In this document: in pieces, positions 34,731 to 43,342 of the stretch | Layout: each line of letters starts with the position of its first letter | How positions within the stretch are numbered: the first letter of the stretch is position 1 | Assembly: GCF_002006995.1 (NCBI RefSeq) | Contig: NZ_MRUL01000001.1 | Span: forward strand, 620,001 to 684,000 | Length of the DNA stretch: 64,000 nt | Origin: Izhakiella australiensis | GTDB taxonomy: Bacteria > Pseudomonadota > Gammaproteobacteria > Enterobacterales > Enterobacteriaceae | Reading direction: 5' to 3' | Notes under the pieces: generated by a model | What the model saw: the letters and a program-made list of their open reading frames with translations, nothing else | Databases searched by the model: none | What the model was told of the DNA's origin: nothing | Translations under genes and position numbers: made by a program

Positions 34731-35711
34731 ATGAAAATAGGATTAGTAATTAGCGGTGGCGATGTTAGTGGTATAAACAATTTTATTTTTCAGGTCAGTC
34801 GGATGACTGATTCTGAAATTGTTATTTTTGATGGCGGTATCAATGGCCTGATTGAAAACCGCTTTAAAGAAATTTCATGGCGCGATCTGGTTGATTTTGC
34901 TATATCGCCAGTTCCGTTGATTTCTTCAGGCAGGAAGGAGAATAAATGCAAGAAGTCAGACTATGAAAAAATAGCAAAAAATATACGGCTGAGAAAAATT
35001 GATTCTTTAATCATGGCCGGTGGCGATGGCTCTTTTCAGTTTTTAAAAGTGCTGAGTGGCTATGGCGTGAGCTGTTACGGCGTCGGCATGACCATTGATA
35101 ATGATATTACCGGAAGTAGCTACACTATCGGTTTTTCCACCGCCTGCGAGCAGGTAATCAGCGAGGTGGGTAAGTTAAGAAATACCGGCCGGGGCCTGCC
35201 GGGACGCGTATTTATGATTGAACTGCTTGGCGGCTACTGCGGTGAGCTTACCCTGCAGGCTGCGTTAAAGAGTAATGCGGATATTGCGCTAATCCCTGAG
35301 TCGCCCTGGGAGATTGATATTCTGGCAGAAAATATTAAAAACAAGATAAAAGTTCAGAATAGCGTCGTCATATTATGCTCTGAAGGGTATACCAAAGAAT
35401 ATACGCCTGGATTTCAGGGTGCTATCGATACGATGATAGGTAAGATAGAGCACAAAATTGGTATCAGGATAAGAAAAACCATCCTGGGATACGGACTAAG
35501 GAACGGTATTCCCACCGGCGAAGAGATTATACAAGGCGCGATTGTTGCCGAAGAAGTTGTGCGTTGTATAAACAGTGGACTGATTAATAAAATCATTGTT
35601 GTAAACAATAATAATAAAGCTATACCGATAGATCTGGAAGGCTCTGATAAACGTTTAGTTGATAAAGACAGTAATATCTACAAGCTTGCTAAAATAAATA
35701 AGATTATATGA
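34731..35711 (+). CDS. PfkA-family sugar-phosphate kinase
   Basis: 326-residue phosphofructokinase-fold kinase. ISGGDVSGINN (residues 7-17) and MAGGDGSFQFL (96-105) form the nucleotide site; the Gly after GGD indicates ATP rather than pyrophosphate as donor. TIDNDITGSSYTIGFSTA (121-138) contains catalytic Asp123. It is clearly divergent from housekeeping PfkA (Ile/Lys-rich, AT-rich codons). First gene of an operon with an ascorbate-type PTS and a LacD-like aldolase, so it probably makes a ketose bisphosphate from the PTS product. Substrate identity is inference. Confidence 0.85.
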   Translation: MKIGLVISGGDVSGINNFIFQVSRMTDSEIVIFDGGINGLIENRFKEISWRDLVDFAISPVPLISSGRKENKCKKSDYEKIAKNIRLRKIDSLIMAGGDGSFQFLKVLSGYGVSCYGVGMTIDNDITGSSYTIGFSTACEQVISEVGKLRNTGRGLPGRVFMIELLGGYCGELTLQAALKSNADIALIPESPWEIDILAENIKNKIKVQNSVVILCSEGYTKEYTPGFQGAIDTMIGKIEHKIGIRIRKTILGYGLRNGIPTGEEIIQGAIVAEEVVRCINSGLINKIIVVNNNNKAIPIDLEGSDKRLVDKDSNIYKLAKINKII

Positions 35712-35721
35712 GGTAATAGGT

Positions 35722-36012
35722 ATGCTCAAAGTACTCTGCGTATGTGGCTGTGGGCTTGGCTCAAGCTTTGCTATTGAGATGAGCGCAAAGTCTGTATTAC
35801 AAAAATTAGGAATAGAAGCTGATATTAATCATACAACGGTTTCCGAAGCTTCGTCCTTTAAATACGACATTATTCTCACGCAAAAAATGTTTGCCGATAT
35901 TCTTAACTCCGATGCGAGTGAAGAGCAAATGAAAAAGGTGATCATTCTAAATAAGCTCACCGACAAGCGTGAAATAGAAGAAAAAATTCTCGCTTATATG
36001 AAATCAAACTGA
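35722..36012 (+). CDS. PTS ascorbate-type EIIB
   Basis: 96-residue cytosolic phosphocarrier of the UlaB/SgaB class. The phosphocysteine loop is at the N-terminus (VCVCGCGLGSS-like; Cys8 is the likely phosphorylated residue, Cys10 is an unusual extra Cys where UlaB has Asn). It passes phosphate from EIIA (37716) to the sugar carried by EIIC (36029). Small spacing on both sides shows one operon. Confidence 0.9.
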   Translation: MLKVLCVCGCGLGSSFAIEMSAKSVLQKLGIEADINHTTVSEASSFKYDIILTQKMFADILNSDASEEQMKKVIILNKLTDKREIEEKILAYMKSN

Positions 36013-36028
36013 AAGATGAGGTGAGAAA

Positions 36029-37366
36029 GTGAACGGGATCATCAATTTTCTGGTGAAAGACTTGTTGGGTCAGGCCTCAATACTGATCGCATTGATTGCG
36101 ATGATCGGCCTGATTCTGCAAAAAAAATCGGTTGGTAAAACCTTAGAGGGTACTTTTAAAACGCTGCTCGGCTTTCTGATCATGATGGCCGGTATAAACA
36201 TCATCGTTGATGCGCTGACCTTCCTTAATAACATCTTCACCAGTGGTTTTGGCATGAAGGGGTACATTACGGATGTTGCCGCCATCGCCGGCGTGGCAAA
36301 CCGTGAACTGGGTTCTCAGGTTGCGCTGACGCTGCTGGTTATCTTCGCGGTGAATATCATTATCGCCAGGCTGACACCTTTTAAATATATCTTTCTCACC
36401 GGGCAGGCGCTGCTGTGGATGGCGACCATCGGTACGGTTATCGGCTATAAGGCCGGACTCACCGGTGCCACTCTGATTCTGACCGGGGGGATCTTCGGCG
36501 GCATTATGGCGGTGCTGATGCCGGCTCTGGCCCAGCCGATTGTGCGCAAAATTACGGATTCTGACGACGTGGCACTGGGGCACTTCTGCACCATTGGCTA
36601 TCTGGTTCAGGCCGTGGTGGCGCGTGCGGTAGGGAAAAACTCCAAATCGACGGAAGATCTTGAGCTGCCGGATAACTTTAAGTTTCTGCAGGATACTTAT
36701 GTTTCGATGGCAGTGATTATGATCCCGATGTATCTCATTCCTGCGGTGTTTGCCGGGCCGGCCTATATTGCCCAGTATGCCAAAGGAACGAACTACCTGA
36801 TGTTTTCATTCATGCAATCGATGCAGTTTGTTGCCGGGGTATTCGTGCTGTATAGCGGCGTGCGGCTGCTGCTTAATGAGCTGGTGCCGGCTTTTCGTGG
36901 CATCGCCATGCGTCTGGTTCCTAATGCCAAACCGGCGCTGGATTGTCCGGTATTATTCCCCTATGCGCCTAATGCGGTGATTGTTGGTTTTCTGGCAACG
37001 ACTGTCGGTTCTATTCTCGGCATGATTATTTTCCCGATGTTTGGTCTTGCCATGATTCTGCCTGGTTTGCTGACCAACTTCTTTGCCGGCGGCGCAGCCG
37101 GGGTATTTGGTAATGCGATGGGCGGCAGAAAGGGCGCGATAATCGGCGGCGTTGTTCACGGGCTGTTTATTACCTTGTTACCGGCAATTCTGGTTCCGCT
37201 GCTTGAATCTTTCGGCTTTGTCGGCGTGACCTTCAGCGACTCGGATGTTATCAGTACCGGTCTGGTTCTCGGCCATGCTTTCCAGCATGAATGGCTGTTC
37301 GTTATCGGCTTTATCGTCTTTGTTGCCGTTATCGCCTGGCTGGCAAACAGGAAACTAGCGAAATAA
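36029..37366 (+). CDS. PTS ascorbate-type EIIC permease
   Basis: 445-residue membrane permease of the UlaA/SgaT family, starting at GTG 36029 after GAGGTGAG. Around ten to eleven hydrophobic segments; typical family segments are LLGFLIMMAGINIIVDAL, KYIFLTGQALLWMA, and the C-terminal GAIIGGVVHGLFITLLPAIL. It moves and phosphorylates a sugar together with EIIB and EIIA. The real substrate need not be ascorbate because this operon lacks all Ula catabolic enzymes. Confidence 0.92.
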   Translation: MNGIINFLVKDLLGQASILIALIAMIGLILQKKSVGKTLEGTFKTLLGFLIMMAGINIIVDALTFLNNIFTSGFGMKGYITDVAAIAGVANRELGSQVALTLLVIFAVNIIIARLTPFKYIFLTGQALLWMATIGTVIGYKAGLTGATLILTGGIFGGIMAVLMPALAQPIVRKITDSDDVALGHFCTIGYLVQAVVARAVGKNSKSTEDLELPDNFKFLQDTYVSMAVIMIPMYLIPAVFAGPAYIAQYAKGTNYLMFSFMQSMQFVAGVFVLYSGVRLLLNELVPAFRGIAMRLVPNAKPALDCPVLFPYAPNAVIVGFLATTVGSILGMIIFPMFGLAMILPGLLTNFFAGGAAGVFGNAMGGRKGAIIGGVVHGLFITLLPAILVPLLESFGFVGVTFSDSDVISTGLVLGHAFQHEWLFVIGFIVFVAVIAWLANRKLAK

Positions 37367-37436
37367 GAAGCAACATTATTATCTGAAACTACCTGACAAG
37401 AATGACAAATCACATTCAAAAATGTGAGGAGGAATT

Positions 37437-37709
37437 ATGTTCGCAAAATTGAAAAAACTCTTCAATTCAAATGAGGCAGAGGGAGTAGATGAAAATAATC
37501 AAGCGGCAGAAGTTATAGAGAAAGAACTGATTGAACTGGAGCAGAGTTTGATGCAAAACCCCGCAGACAACGCTACCCAGAAACAGTTGATGATTAAATA
37601 CAATCAGGCTGTTCATATATTTTCTTCCAGTAAATCATACAGGAAAAAAGTTGATGACGTTTTTGTCAAGATCGATGAATTAAGGAACACCATCCGAAAA
37701 AACATATGA
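37437..37709 (+). CDS. Small helical protein within PTS operon
   Basis: 90-residue soluble protein after an AGGAGG site. The N-terminus MFAKLKKLFNS is an amphipathic basic helix; the rest is charged and helical (VIEKELIELEQSLMQNPADN, ...VDDVFVKIDELRNTIRKNI), with a TPR-like NPADNATQKQLMIKYNQ segment. I do not recognise the family. Placed between the EIIC and EIIA genes, seven bases before EIIA, it may be an accessory or regulatory factor of the PTS. Confidence 0.75.
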   Translation: MFAKLKKLFNSNEAEGVDENNQAAEVIEKELIELEQSLMQNPADNATQKQLMIKYNQAVHIFSSSKSYRKKVDDVFVKIDELRNTIRKNI

Positions 37710-37715
37710 GGATTT

Positions 37716-38153
37716 ATGAGTATCCGAAAGTTTCTTTCAGAAAATAAATATATTCAGCCAGGCGTAGCTGCCGATTCATGGCAAAACCTTATTCATCAGG
37801 CAGCCAGACCACTAATTTATAATGGTTTTGTTACGCGGGAATATCCACAGGCCGTTATTAAGAATACCCTGGAGTATGGCGCCTATTATGTTTTTGATGA
37901 GGGCATTGCGATCCCGCATGCAAGGCCTGAATGCGGGGTGCTGAAAAACTGTTTTAGCATGATGACGCTGCGCGAACCGCTAGCGATTAATGACAGCGAA
38001 CCGGTGGATATTATCATCATGTTTGGCGGTGTCGATGGCGACTCACATATAACGGAGGGTATTGCATCAATTGTGGGCCTGCTGGAAAAGGAAGAAACGC
38101 TATTGCAAATCAGACGCGCCACAACTATTGATGAAATTCTTGGGTTATTATGA
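37716..38153 (+). CDS. PTS ascorbate-type EIIA
   Basis: 145-residue EIIA of the mannitol/fructose/ascorbate fold (UlaC-like). The phosphohistidine is His68 in GIAIPHARPE. It accepts phosphate from HPr and gives it to EIIB. Its stop overlaps the next gene's ATG by four bases (ATGA). Confidence 0.9.
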   Translation: MSIRKFLSENKYIQPGVAADSWQNLIHQAARPLIYNGFVTREYPQAVIKNTLEYGAYYVFDEGIAIPHARPECGVLKNCFSMMTLREPLAINDSEPVDIIIMFGGVDGDSHITEGIASIVGLLEKEETLLQIRRATTIDEILGLL

Positions 38154-38683
38154 AAAAACTGATTTTAGTAAATGGCATTCCGGCTTCCGGAAAGAGTTCC
38201 GTCGCGAAAGTTATTTCGCAATATTTCAATATCCCCATATTGAGTATTGATGAAATTAAAGAGCCATTTATGCTCCAGTTCGCTGATGTCATCGACCGAA
38301 CGCTTAACAGAAAGTTGGGTTATGCCGCGTATGAATCAATGTTTAATATTGTCAGGGATTCTCCGGAGGATTCGGTTTTTATTCTTGATGCATGGTTTGG
38401 CTTTCGTGATAAATCCGTTTTGCTTGATTATCTGCAACAGTCGGGAGTCGAACGGGTAATTGAAGTATGGAATGAAATATCTCCGACGCTGGTGGCAGAA
38501 CGTTATCAGTCCCGGTGCAGTAAAAGAATTAAGGGACATCCCGGTGAAGAATATATTTCTGAGCTAATGGTTCTGGCCGAAAAAGCATGCCCGATGGAAG
38601 TCGGTGACTTATATACCCTGAACCAAAACCAGCAAGCCAATAATGACGCGCTTATTTCATGGATCAAGATCCGCCTGATTTAA
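38150..38683 (+). CDS. P-loop kinase of unknown substrate
   Basis: 177-residue nucleotide-binding protein. Walker A GIPASGKSS at residues 10-18, a possible base/lid Asp in LSIDEIKEPF, a Walker B-like VFILDAWFG and Arg-rich lid RYQSRCSKRIKGHPGEEY. It resembles gluconate kinase or chloramphenicol phosphotransferase folds. Coupled to EIIA by ATGA. A second kinase in an operon already carrying a PfkA-like kinase is unexpected; it might phosphorylate an alternative hydroxyl or a different sugar. Confidence 0.72.
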   Translation: MKKLILVNGIPASGKSSVAKVISQYFNIPILSIDEIKEPFMLQFADVIDRTLNRKLGYAAYESMFNIVRDSPEDSVFILDAWFGFRDKSVLLDYLQQSGVERVIEVWNEISPTLVAERYQSRCSKRIKGHPGEEYISELMVLAEKACPMEVGDLYTLNQNQQANNDALISWIKIRLI

Positions 38684-38723
38684 ACGGGTGCTGAATATTA
38701 TTTATTACATGAGGAGTGAACTG

Positions 38724-39620
38724 ATGAACACAATGACAACTGCGGAACGTCGTGGTTACCAGATGATTTGCGATGCCCAGGGATCAATGATGGTTGTTGC
38801 CTGCGACCAGCGTGGCGGCATGAGAACCCTACTGGCGGAGAGCGCCGAAGAGCAGGCAAAGATCAGTAATGAGACGCTGGGTAAGACCAAATACGACATT
38901 ACCCGTTACCTGGCGGCGGAAGCGGGCTGCGTGCTGCTCGATCCGCTGTGTGCGGTGCCTGGCATTATTGATGAGCGCATTTTACCGCGTAATACCGGGC
39001 TGCTGGTTGGTCTGGATGCTTCAGGTTGGGAAACCTCGGCCGAAGGCTATCGTATTTCAACCATGGTTGAAGGCGTCAATGCCCGCAAAGTGCGTGAGCT
39101 GGGCGCCACCGGCGGGAAAATCATGATCTATCTGCGTAGCGATAAGCCAGAAGCCAATAGCGCCAACCTGGCGACGCTGCGTAAGGTGATCGAAGATTTC
39201 GCCCGGGAGGACGTTTTCCTGGTGGTTGAATTCCTTACCTACAGGCTGGAAAACGAAACGAAGGAAGCCTACGAGAGTAAAATTCCTCAGCTGATCGAGG
39301 ACGGCTGCCGGGCCTGTATTGAGTGCGGTTCCAAAGTGCTGAAAATTCCCTATCCGGGTACGGAAGCGGCCTGCGCGAAAGTGACTGAAATATGCGGCGA
39401 TATCCCTTGGGCGGTGTTATCAGCGGGGGTGGACCATAGCACGTTCCTCAAGCAGGTCGATATCTCTTTGCGCAACGGGGCATCAGGCGTTATCGCCGGG
39501 CGCTCGCTGTGGAAAGATTGCATCTCTCTTGATCGCAATATTTCAAAAGAAAAGCTGTCTTCAATTGCCGTTTCACGGCTGCGGGATATTCAGCAACTGC
39601 TGGCTAAGTACCGTAAATAA
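38724..39620 (+). CDS. Class I LacD/YihT-family aldolase
   Basis: 298-residue TIM-barrel aldolase from ATG 38724, where GAGGAG precedes. VACDQRGGMRTLL at residues 26-38, LLDPLCAVPGI, a substrate-binding KIMIYLRSD, and KVLKIPYPGTEA in which Lys207 is the likely Schiff-base lysine; GVIAGRSLWKD near the end binds phosphate. Family members cleave tagatose 1,6-bisphosphate (LacD) or sulfofructose 1-phosphate (YihT). With the PfkA-like kinase the simplest reading is cleavage of a ketohexose bisphosphate. Last gene of the operon. Confidence 0.88.
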   Translation: MNTMTTAERRGYQMICDAQGSMMVVACDQRGGMRTLLAESAEEQAKISNETLGKTKYDITRYLAAEAGCVLLDPLCAVPGIIDERILPRNTGLLVGLDASGWETSAEGYRISTMVEGVNARKVRELGATGGKIMIYLRSDKPEANSANLATLRKVIEDFAREDVFLVVEFLTYRLENETKEAYESKIPQLIEDGCRACIECGSKVLKIPYPGTEAACAKVTEICGDIPWAVLSAGVDHSTFLKQVDISLRNGASGVIAGRSLWKDCISLDRNISKEKLSSIAVSRLRDIQQLLAKYRK

Positions 39621-39649
39621 GCGCGCGTAGTCGTGACGACCGGCCGCTG

Positions 39650-39674
39650 GCTTAATGCCCGGCCGGCATTAAGC
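39650..39674. terminator. Bidirectional terminator overlapping a LysR stop codon
   Basis: GCTTAATGCC (39650-39659) pairs with GGCATTAAGC (39665-39674). It separates convergent genes and includes the stop codon of the LysR gene. Confidence 0.75.
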
Positions 39675-40583
39675 TCTTGCCATATGCTGACGCATCGCAC
39701 GCATATCTTTATCCAACTGAATACGTAGCGTTCGCATAAATTCGCGGGCGTTTTCCGACAGCGGTTTGCCGGGGCGAAAAATCATCAGGCCGGCGAAGTT
39801 AACCACGCTGCTAAACGGGCGAATAACCAAATCAGTGTGCATAAAGTCCCAGGCGACGATCGGATTGACCAGGCCGACGCCGGAACCCAGACGCGCCATT
39901 TCGCAAATGGTCAATGAATAGGGCGTTTCGACCCGTACCGGGAGGCTCAGGCCAAGATGCTCCATCAGACGATTAAGCTGCTGCTGACTGCTGTCTTCGG
40001 GACTGAGCGCCAGAAAGTCAGTACGGGCTAAATCGGCCGGATGAATGATTTTCCGCTGCGCCAGCGGATGATTTTTTGCCATAACCACCACGCCCTCCGC
40101 TTTCAGAAAAGGCGAGTGTTCCAGCCCGCCGGGCGGAATTTCATCGGCCATCAGTCCGAAATCAACCTGACCTGCCATCACCTGCTGATAGACCTCGCGC
40201 GAGCTGAGTACTTTGAGCGAAATTTGAATATTGCGCTGTTCAAGGTCAAAGCTGGCAATCGCCCGTGGCAGAAACAAATTTCCCAGCGCCGGATAGGCCG
40301 CAATGGTCAGTCTGCCGAGGCCCAGTTCGCTGAGCGAGCGCAGGCGATGTGCTATCGCTTCCATTCCAATAAAGTGTTGATCGACATCTACCATCAGGGC
40401 AGTGGCTTCCTGGGTTGGCAATAGCCGGCCGCGTACGCGGGCAAACAGTTTTAGTCCGGCATTTTCTTCCAGTTTGCGTATCGCCTGGCTGACCGCCGGC
40501 TGCGAAATATCTAGCTTTTCTGCCGCGCGGCTGGTGCTTCCCGTCAGCATGACGGCGCGAAAAATCTCAATTTCACGGTACAT
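39669..40583 (-). CDS. LysR-family regulator of the PLP-enzyme/ABC operon
   Basis: 304-residue LysR regulator: MYREIEIFRAVMLTGSTSRA, then AEKLDISQPAVSQAIRKLEE. The effector domain has LTIAAYPALGNLFLPRAI. It is divergent from the PLP enzyme at 40688, 104 bases away, so it most probably controls the rightward operon of lyase and amino-acid transporter, with a sulfur amino acid or derivative as effector (inference). Confidence 0.92.
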   Translation of the reverse strand: MYREIEIFRAVMLTGSTSRAAEKLDISQPAVSQAIRKLEENAGLKLFARVRGRLLPTQEATALMVDVDQHFIGMEAIAHRLRSLSELGLGRLTIAAYPALGNLFLPRAIASFDLEQRNIQISLKVLSSREVYQQVMAGQVDFGLMADEIPPGGLEHSPFLKAEGVVVMAKNHPLAQRKIIHPADLARTDFLALSPEDSSQQQLNRLMEHLGLSLPVRVETPYSLTICEMARLGSGVGLVNPIVAWDFMHTDLVIRPFSSVVNFAGLMIFRPGKPLSENAREFMRTLRIQLDKDMRAMRQHMARA

Positions 40584-40687
40584 GAAAAGTTATAACCTCT
40601 GCTTATAGGGTAAATAATTTCACGTATTGCTGGATGCATAACTATCACTGAAAATCGGCATTAGCAAATCCCTTTGGAATCTAAAAA

Positions 40688-41839
40688 ATGCAATATATCG
40701 ATCCTGCTAAGCAAAAGTTTGCCAGCCTCTCTCCCGCCGTATGGCGTGCATCGACGGTGGTGTTTGATACTTTTGAAGAGTTTGCCGAGCGTAAGCAGCG
40801 CCAGCCCGATGGCTACAGTTATGGCATCACCGGCACGCCTACCGCGCGTGAACTTGAGCGGCGCGTGGCCGCGCTGGAAAATGGTCGTCACTGCGTGGTT
40901 GTGCCCTCCGGACAGGCGGCGCTGATGGTGTCAGTGATGGCGTTTGTGCGCGGTGGCGATCATCTGTTGATCTCTGATTCCTGCTACGGCGCGCTTAAAA
41001 CCTTTGCCCGCAGCTGGCTGAGTCAGATGGGCGTTGACGTTGAGTTTTATCCCCCGACGATTGATGGCGCGATTGAAACGCTGATCCGCCCGAACACCCG
41101 CATGATTTGTATGGAAGCGCCTGGCACCGTGACGATGGAGATGCAGGACGTGGCTGCGGTAACGGCGGTGGCCAAAAAATATGGCGTTAAAACCATGCTG
41201 GATAATACCTGGGCCAGCCCGCTCTATTTTCGCCCGCTGGATCACGGCGTTGACCTGTCAATTGAGGCGGCGACTAAGATGTTTGGTGGCCATTCAGACC
41301 TGCTGATGGGCACCATCAGTTTGAATAATGCCGATGACTACGCCGTGCTGCGTGAAACCCAAAGCATTATGGGGCTGAACACCAGTCCGGAAGATTGCTT
41401 TCTGGTACTGCGCGGGCTGGAAACCTTCTCTTTACGTATGCAGCATCAGAGCGCGTCTACGCGTAAAGTTGCGGACTGGCTGGCAGCGCAGCCACAGATT
41501 GACAGCGTGTTGTTTCCGGTGCTGGAAAGCGATCCGGGGCATGAGATCTGGAAAAAACAGTTTAGCGGCAATGGCTGCCTGTTCTCTTTTATCTTCCGTC
41601 CGGCGAAAGAACAGGCCATTAGCGCCTTTTTCAATGCGCTCAACCATTTTCCCATCGGCGCGAGCTGGGGCGGTACTCATAGCCTGATTGCTTACTATCC
41701 GGCCAGCCAGCAGCAGGCAAGAGCTTTTACGCCAACCCAGCAGGCGATTATTCGAATTTCCATCGGGCTTGAAGACCCGGAACTGCTTATTGCGGATCTG
41801 AAGCAGGCGCTTAGCGCCTGGCAACAGGCTGCCGGTTAG
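40688..41839 (+). CDS. PLP-dependent cystathionine lyase-type enzyme (MetC/MalY-like class)
   Basis: 383-residue Cys/Met-metabolism PLP enzyme. Family blocks are YGITGTPTARELERRVAALE, GRHCVVVPSGQAAL, the phosphate/ring block LDNTWASPLYFRPLDHGVDL and the PLP lysine Lys197 in EAATKMFGGHSD. GGTHSLI near the C-terminus binds the substrate carboxylate. This subgroup performs C-S bond cleavage (cystathionine beta-lyase) or gamma-elimination. Co-transcribed with an amino-acid transporter, so it may degrade an imported sulfur amino acid. Confidence 0.88.
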   Translation: MQYIDPAKQKFASLSPAVWRASTVVFDTFEEFAERKQRQPDGYSYGITGTPTARELERRVAALENGRHCVVVPSGQAALMVSVMAFVRGGDHLLISDSCYGALKTFARSWLSQMGVDVEFYPPTIDGAIETLIRPNTRMICMEAPGTVTMEMQDVAAVTAVAKKYGVKTMLDNTWASPLYFRPLDHGVDLSIEAATKMFGGHSDLLMGTISLNNADDYAVLRETQSIMGLNTSPEDCFLVLRGLETFSLRMQHQSASTRKVADWLAAQPQIDSVLFPVLESDPGHEIWKKQFSGNGCLFSFIFRPAKEQAISAFFNALNHFPIGASWGGTHSLIAYYPASQQQARAFTPTQQAIIRISIGLEDPELLIADLKQALSAWQQAAG

Positions 41840-41870
41840 TTTTCTCACACAAAACGACAAGGGTATAACA

Positions 41871-42692
41871 ATGAAAACGCAACTCCGTTTTATGGCCCTC
41901 ACGCTGAGTGCGGTGCTTTCCCTGAGCAGTGTCGCCTTCGCCGCTGATAATTCGCTGGCCGACATACGGGCCAAAGGTGAAATCCGTATTGCTAACACCC
42001 AGGCAAGCCCGCCGTGGAGCTTTATTAACGATCGGGACCAGCCGGACGGTTATGACGTCGCGATGGCAAAGGAAGTTGCAAAACGTATTGGTATTGCGCG
42101 CGTTACCTTTATTGCCGACACCTTTAAAAATTTTGTCGAAGGGCTGAAAACTGACAAGTATGACCTGGTGATGAACGATCTGACGCCGACTCCTGAGCGT
42201 GAGAAACAGGTGGACTTTTCTGAGCCCTATGGCGTAGAGGAGTTTCGCATCTACGTCCTCAACAGCAACGAGGATATCCATCAGCAGTCCGACCTCGACG
42301 GCAAGAAAGTGGGTGCCACGGCGGGGACCACCAATGAATCCTGGTCAAGGGAACACCTGACTAAATCCGATATTCTGGCCTATGACAATGGCGGGCTGGT
42401 GTTCAACGACCTGGCGAATGGGCGGATTGATGTGGTGATCTCTTCTTACTTCGGCGGGGAGCGCTACAAAAAAGCCAATAATCTGCCGATTAAAGCCGTG
42501 GGGCAGCCATTGACCTATCAGCTGTCTGCCGCCGCGTTGCCAAAAGGCCATGACAGCCTGAAAGCCGCCATCGATCAGGCCATCCAGGCGATGATTGCCG
42601 ATGGTACGGTCAGCAAACTGTCGCAAAAATATATCGGCCCGGACTATCAGATGGTCGCTGACATTGTGAAAGCCAAAGCCGAGGTTAAGTAA
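41871..42692 (+). CDS. Amino-acid-binding protein of ABC transporter
   Basis: 273-residue family 3 solute-binding protein. Signal peptide MKTQLRFMALTLSAVLSLSS with cleavage after AFA. The mature protein has IRIANTQASPPWSFI, DGYDVAMAKEVAKRIG, LTPTPEREKQVDFSEPYG and KKVGATAGTTNESW. Its stop shares a base with the permease start (TAATG). Ligand unknown; the context suggests a sulfur amino acid. Confidence 0.92.
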   Translation: MKTQLRFMALTLSAVLSLSSVAFAADNSLADIRAKGEIRIANTQASPPWSFINDRDQPDGYDVAMAKEVAKRIGIARVTFIADTFKNFVEGLKTDKYDLVMNDLTPTPEREKQVDFSEPYGVEEFRIYVLNSNEDIHQQSDLDGKKVGATAGTTNESWSREHLTKSDILAYDNGGLVFNDLANGRIDVVISSYFGGERYKKANNLPIKAVGQPLTYQLSAAALPKGHDSLKAAIDQAIQAMIADGTVSKLSQKYIGPDYQMVADIVKAKAEVK

Positions 42693-43342
42693 TGTATGAA
42701 CTTTTTCTGCGTGCGCTGCCGCTGCTGCAGCAGGCGGTAATAATGACGCTGGGGCTGGGCCTCAGCGCATTTGTGCTGGGCAGCGTGTTGGGGATGGCTA
42801 TCGCGCTGATGCGTAATTCAACCCTCCGCCTGCTGCGCATTGTGGCGTTCAGCTATGTCTCCATTTTTCGCGGTACGCCACTGCTGGTACAAATTCTGCT
42901 GATCTATTTTGGCCTGCCGAGGCTCGGTATTACCCTCAACCCGGTTCCGTCAGCGCTGACGGCGCTGACGTTGTTTTCCGCCTCCTACCTGAGCGAAAAC
43001 TTTCGCTCAGGTATCAACAGCGTCGATAAGGGACAGTGGGAAGCATGCATGTCGATGGGCATGGGCTACTGGACCTGCCTGCGGCGTATTATTCTGCCGC
43101 AGGCATTTCGCATTGCGCTGCCGCCGCTGGGAAGCCGGCTGATCGCGCTGATGAAAGATACCTCGCTGGCGTCCACCGTGACGGTAATGGAACTGACGCG
43201 CGTTGCCGAACAGGTGGGAGCCACAACGTTTCGCTATATGGAAATGTTTCTGATGGTCGGATTCATTTACTGGATAATTAACCAGATTCTGACCCTTCTT
43301 CAAACCTGGCTGGAAGGCCATCTGACGAGGTATATGCGATGA
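42692..43342 (+). CDS. Amino-acid ABC transporter permease
   Basis: 216-residue HisM-type permease with about five membrane helices, FRGTPLLVQILLIYFGLPRL, and the EAA loop WEACMSMGMGYWTCLRRIIL. Overlaps the ATPase gene by four bases (ATGA). A single permease indicates a homodimer. Confidence 0.93.
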   Translation: MYELFLRALPLLQQAVIMTLGLGLSAFVLGSVLGMAIALMRNSTLRLLRIVAFSYVSIFRGTPLLVQILLIYFGLPRLGITLNPVPSALTALTLFSASYLSENFRSGINSVDKGQWEACMSMGMGYWTCLRRIILPQAFRIALPPLGSRLIALMKDTSLASTVTVMELTRVAEQVGATTFRYMEMFLMVGFIYWIINQILTLLQTWLEGHLTRYMR

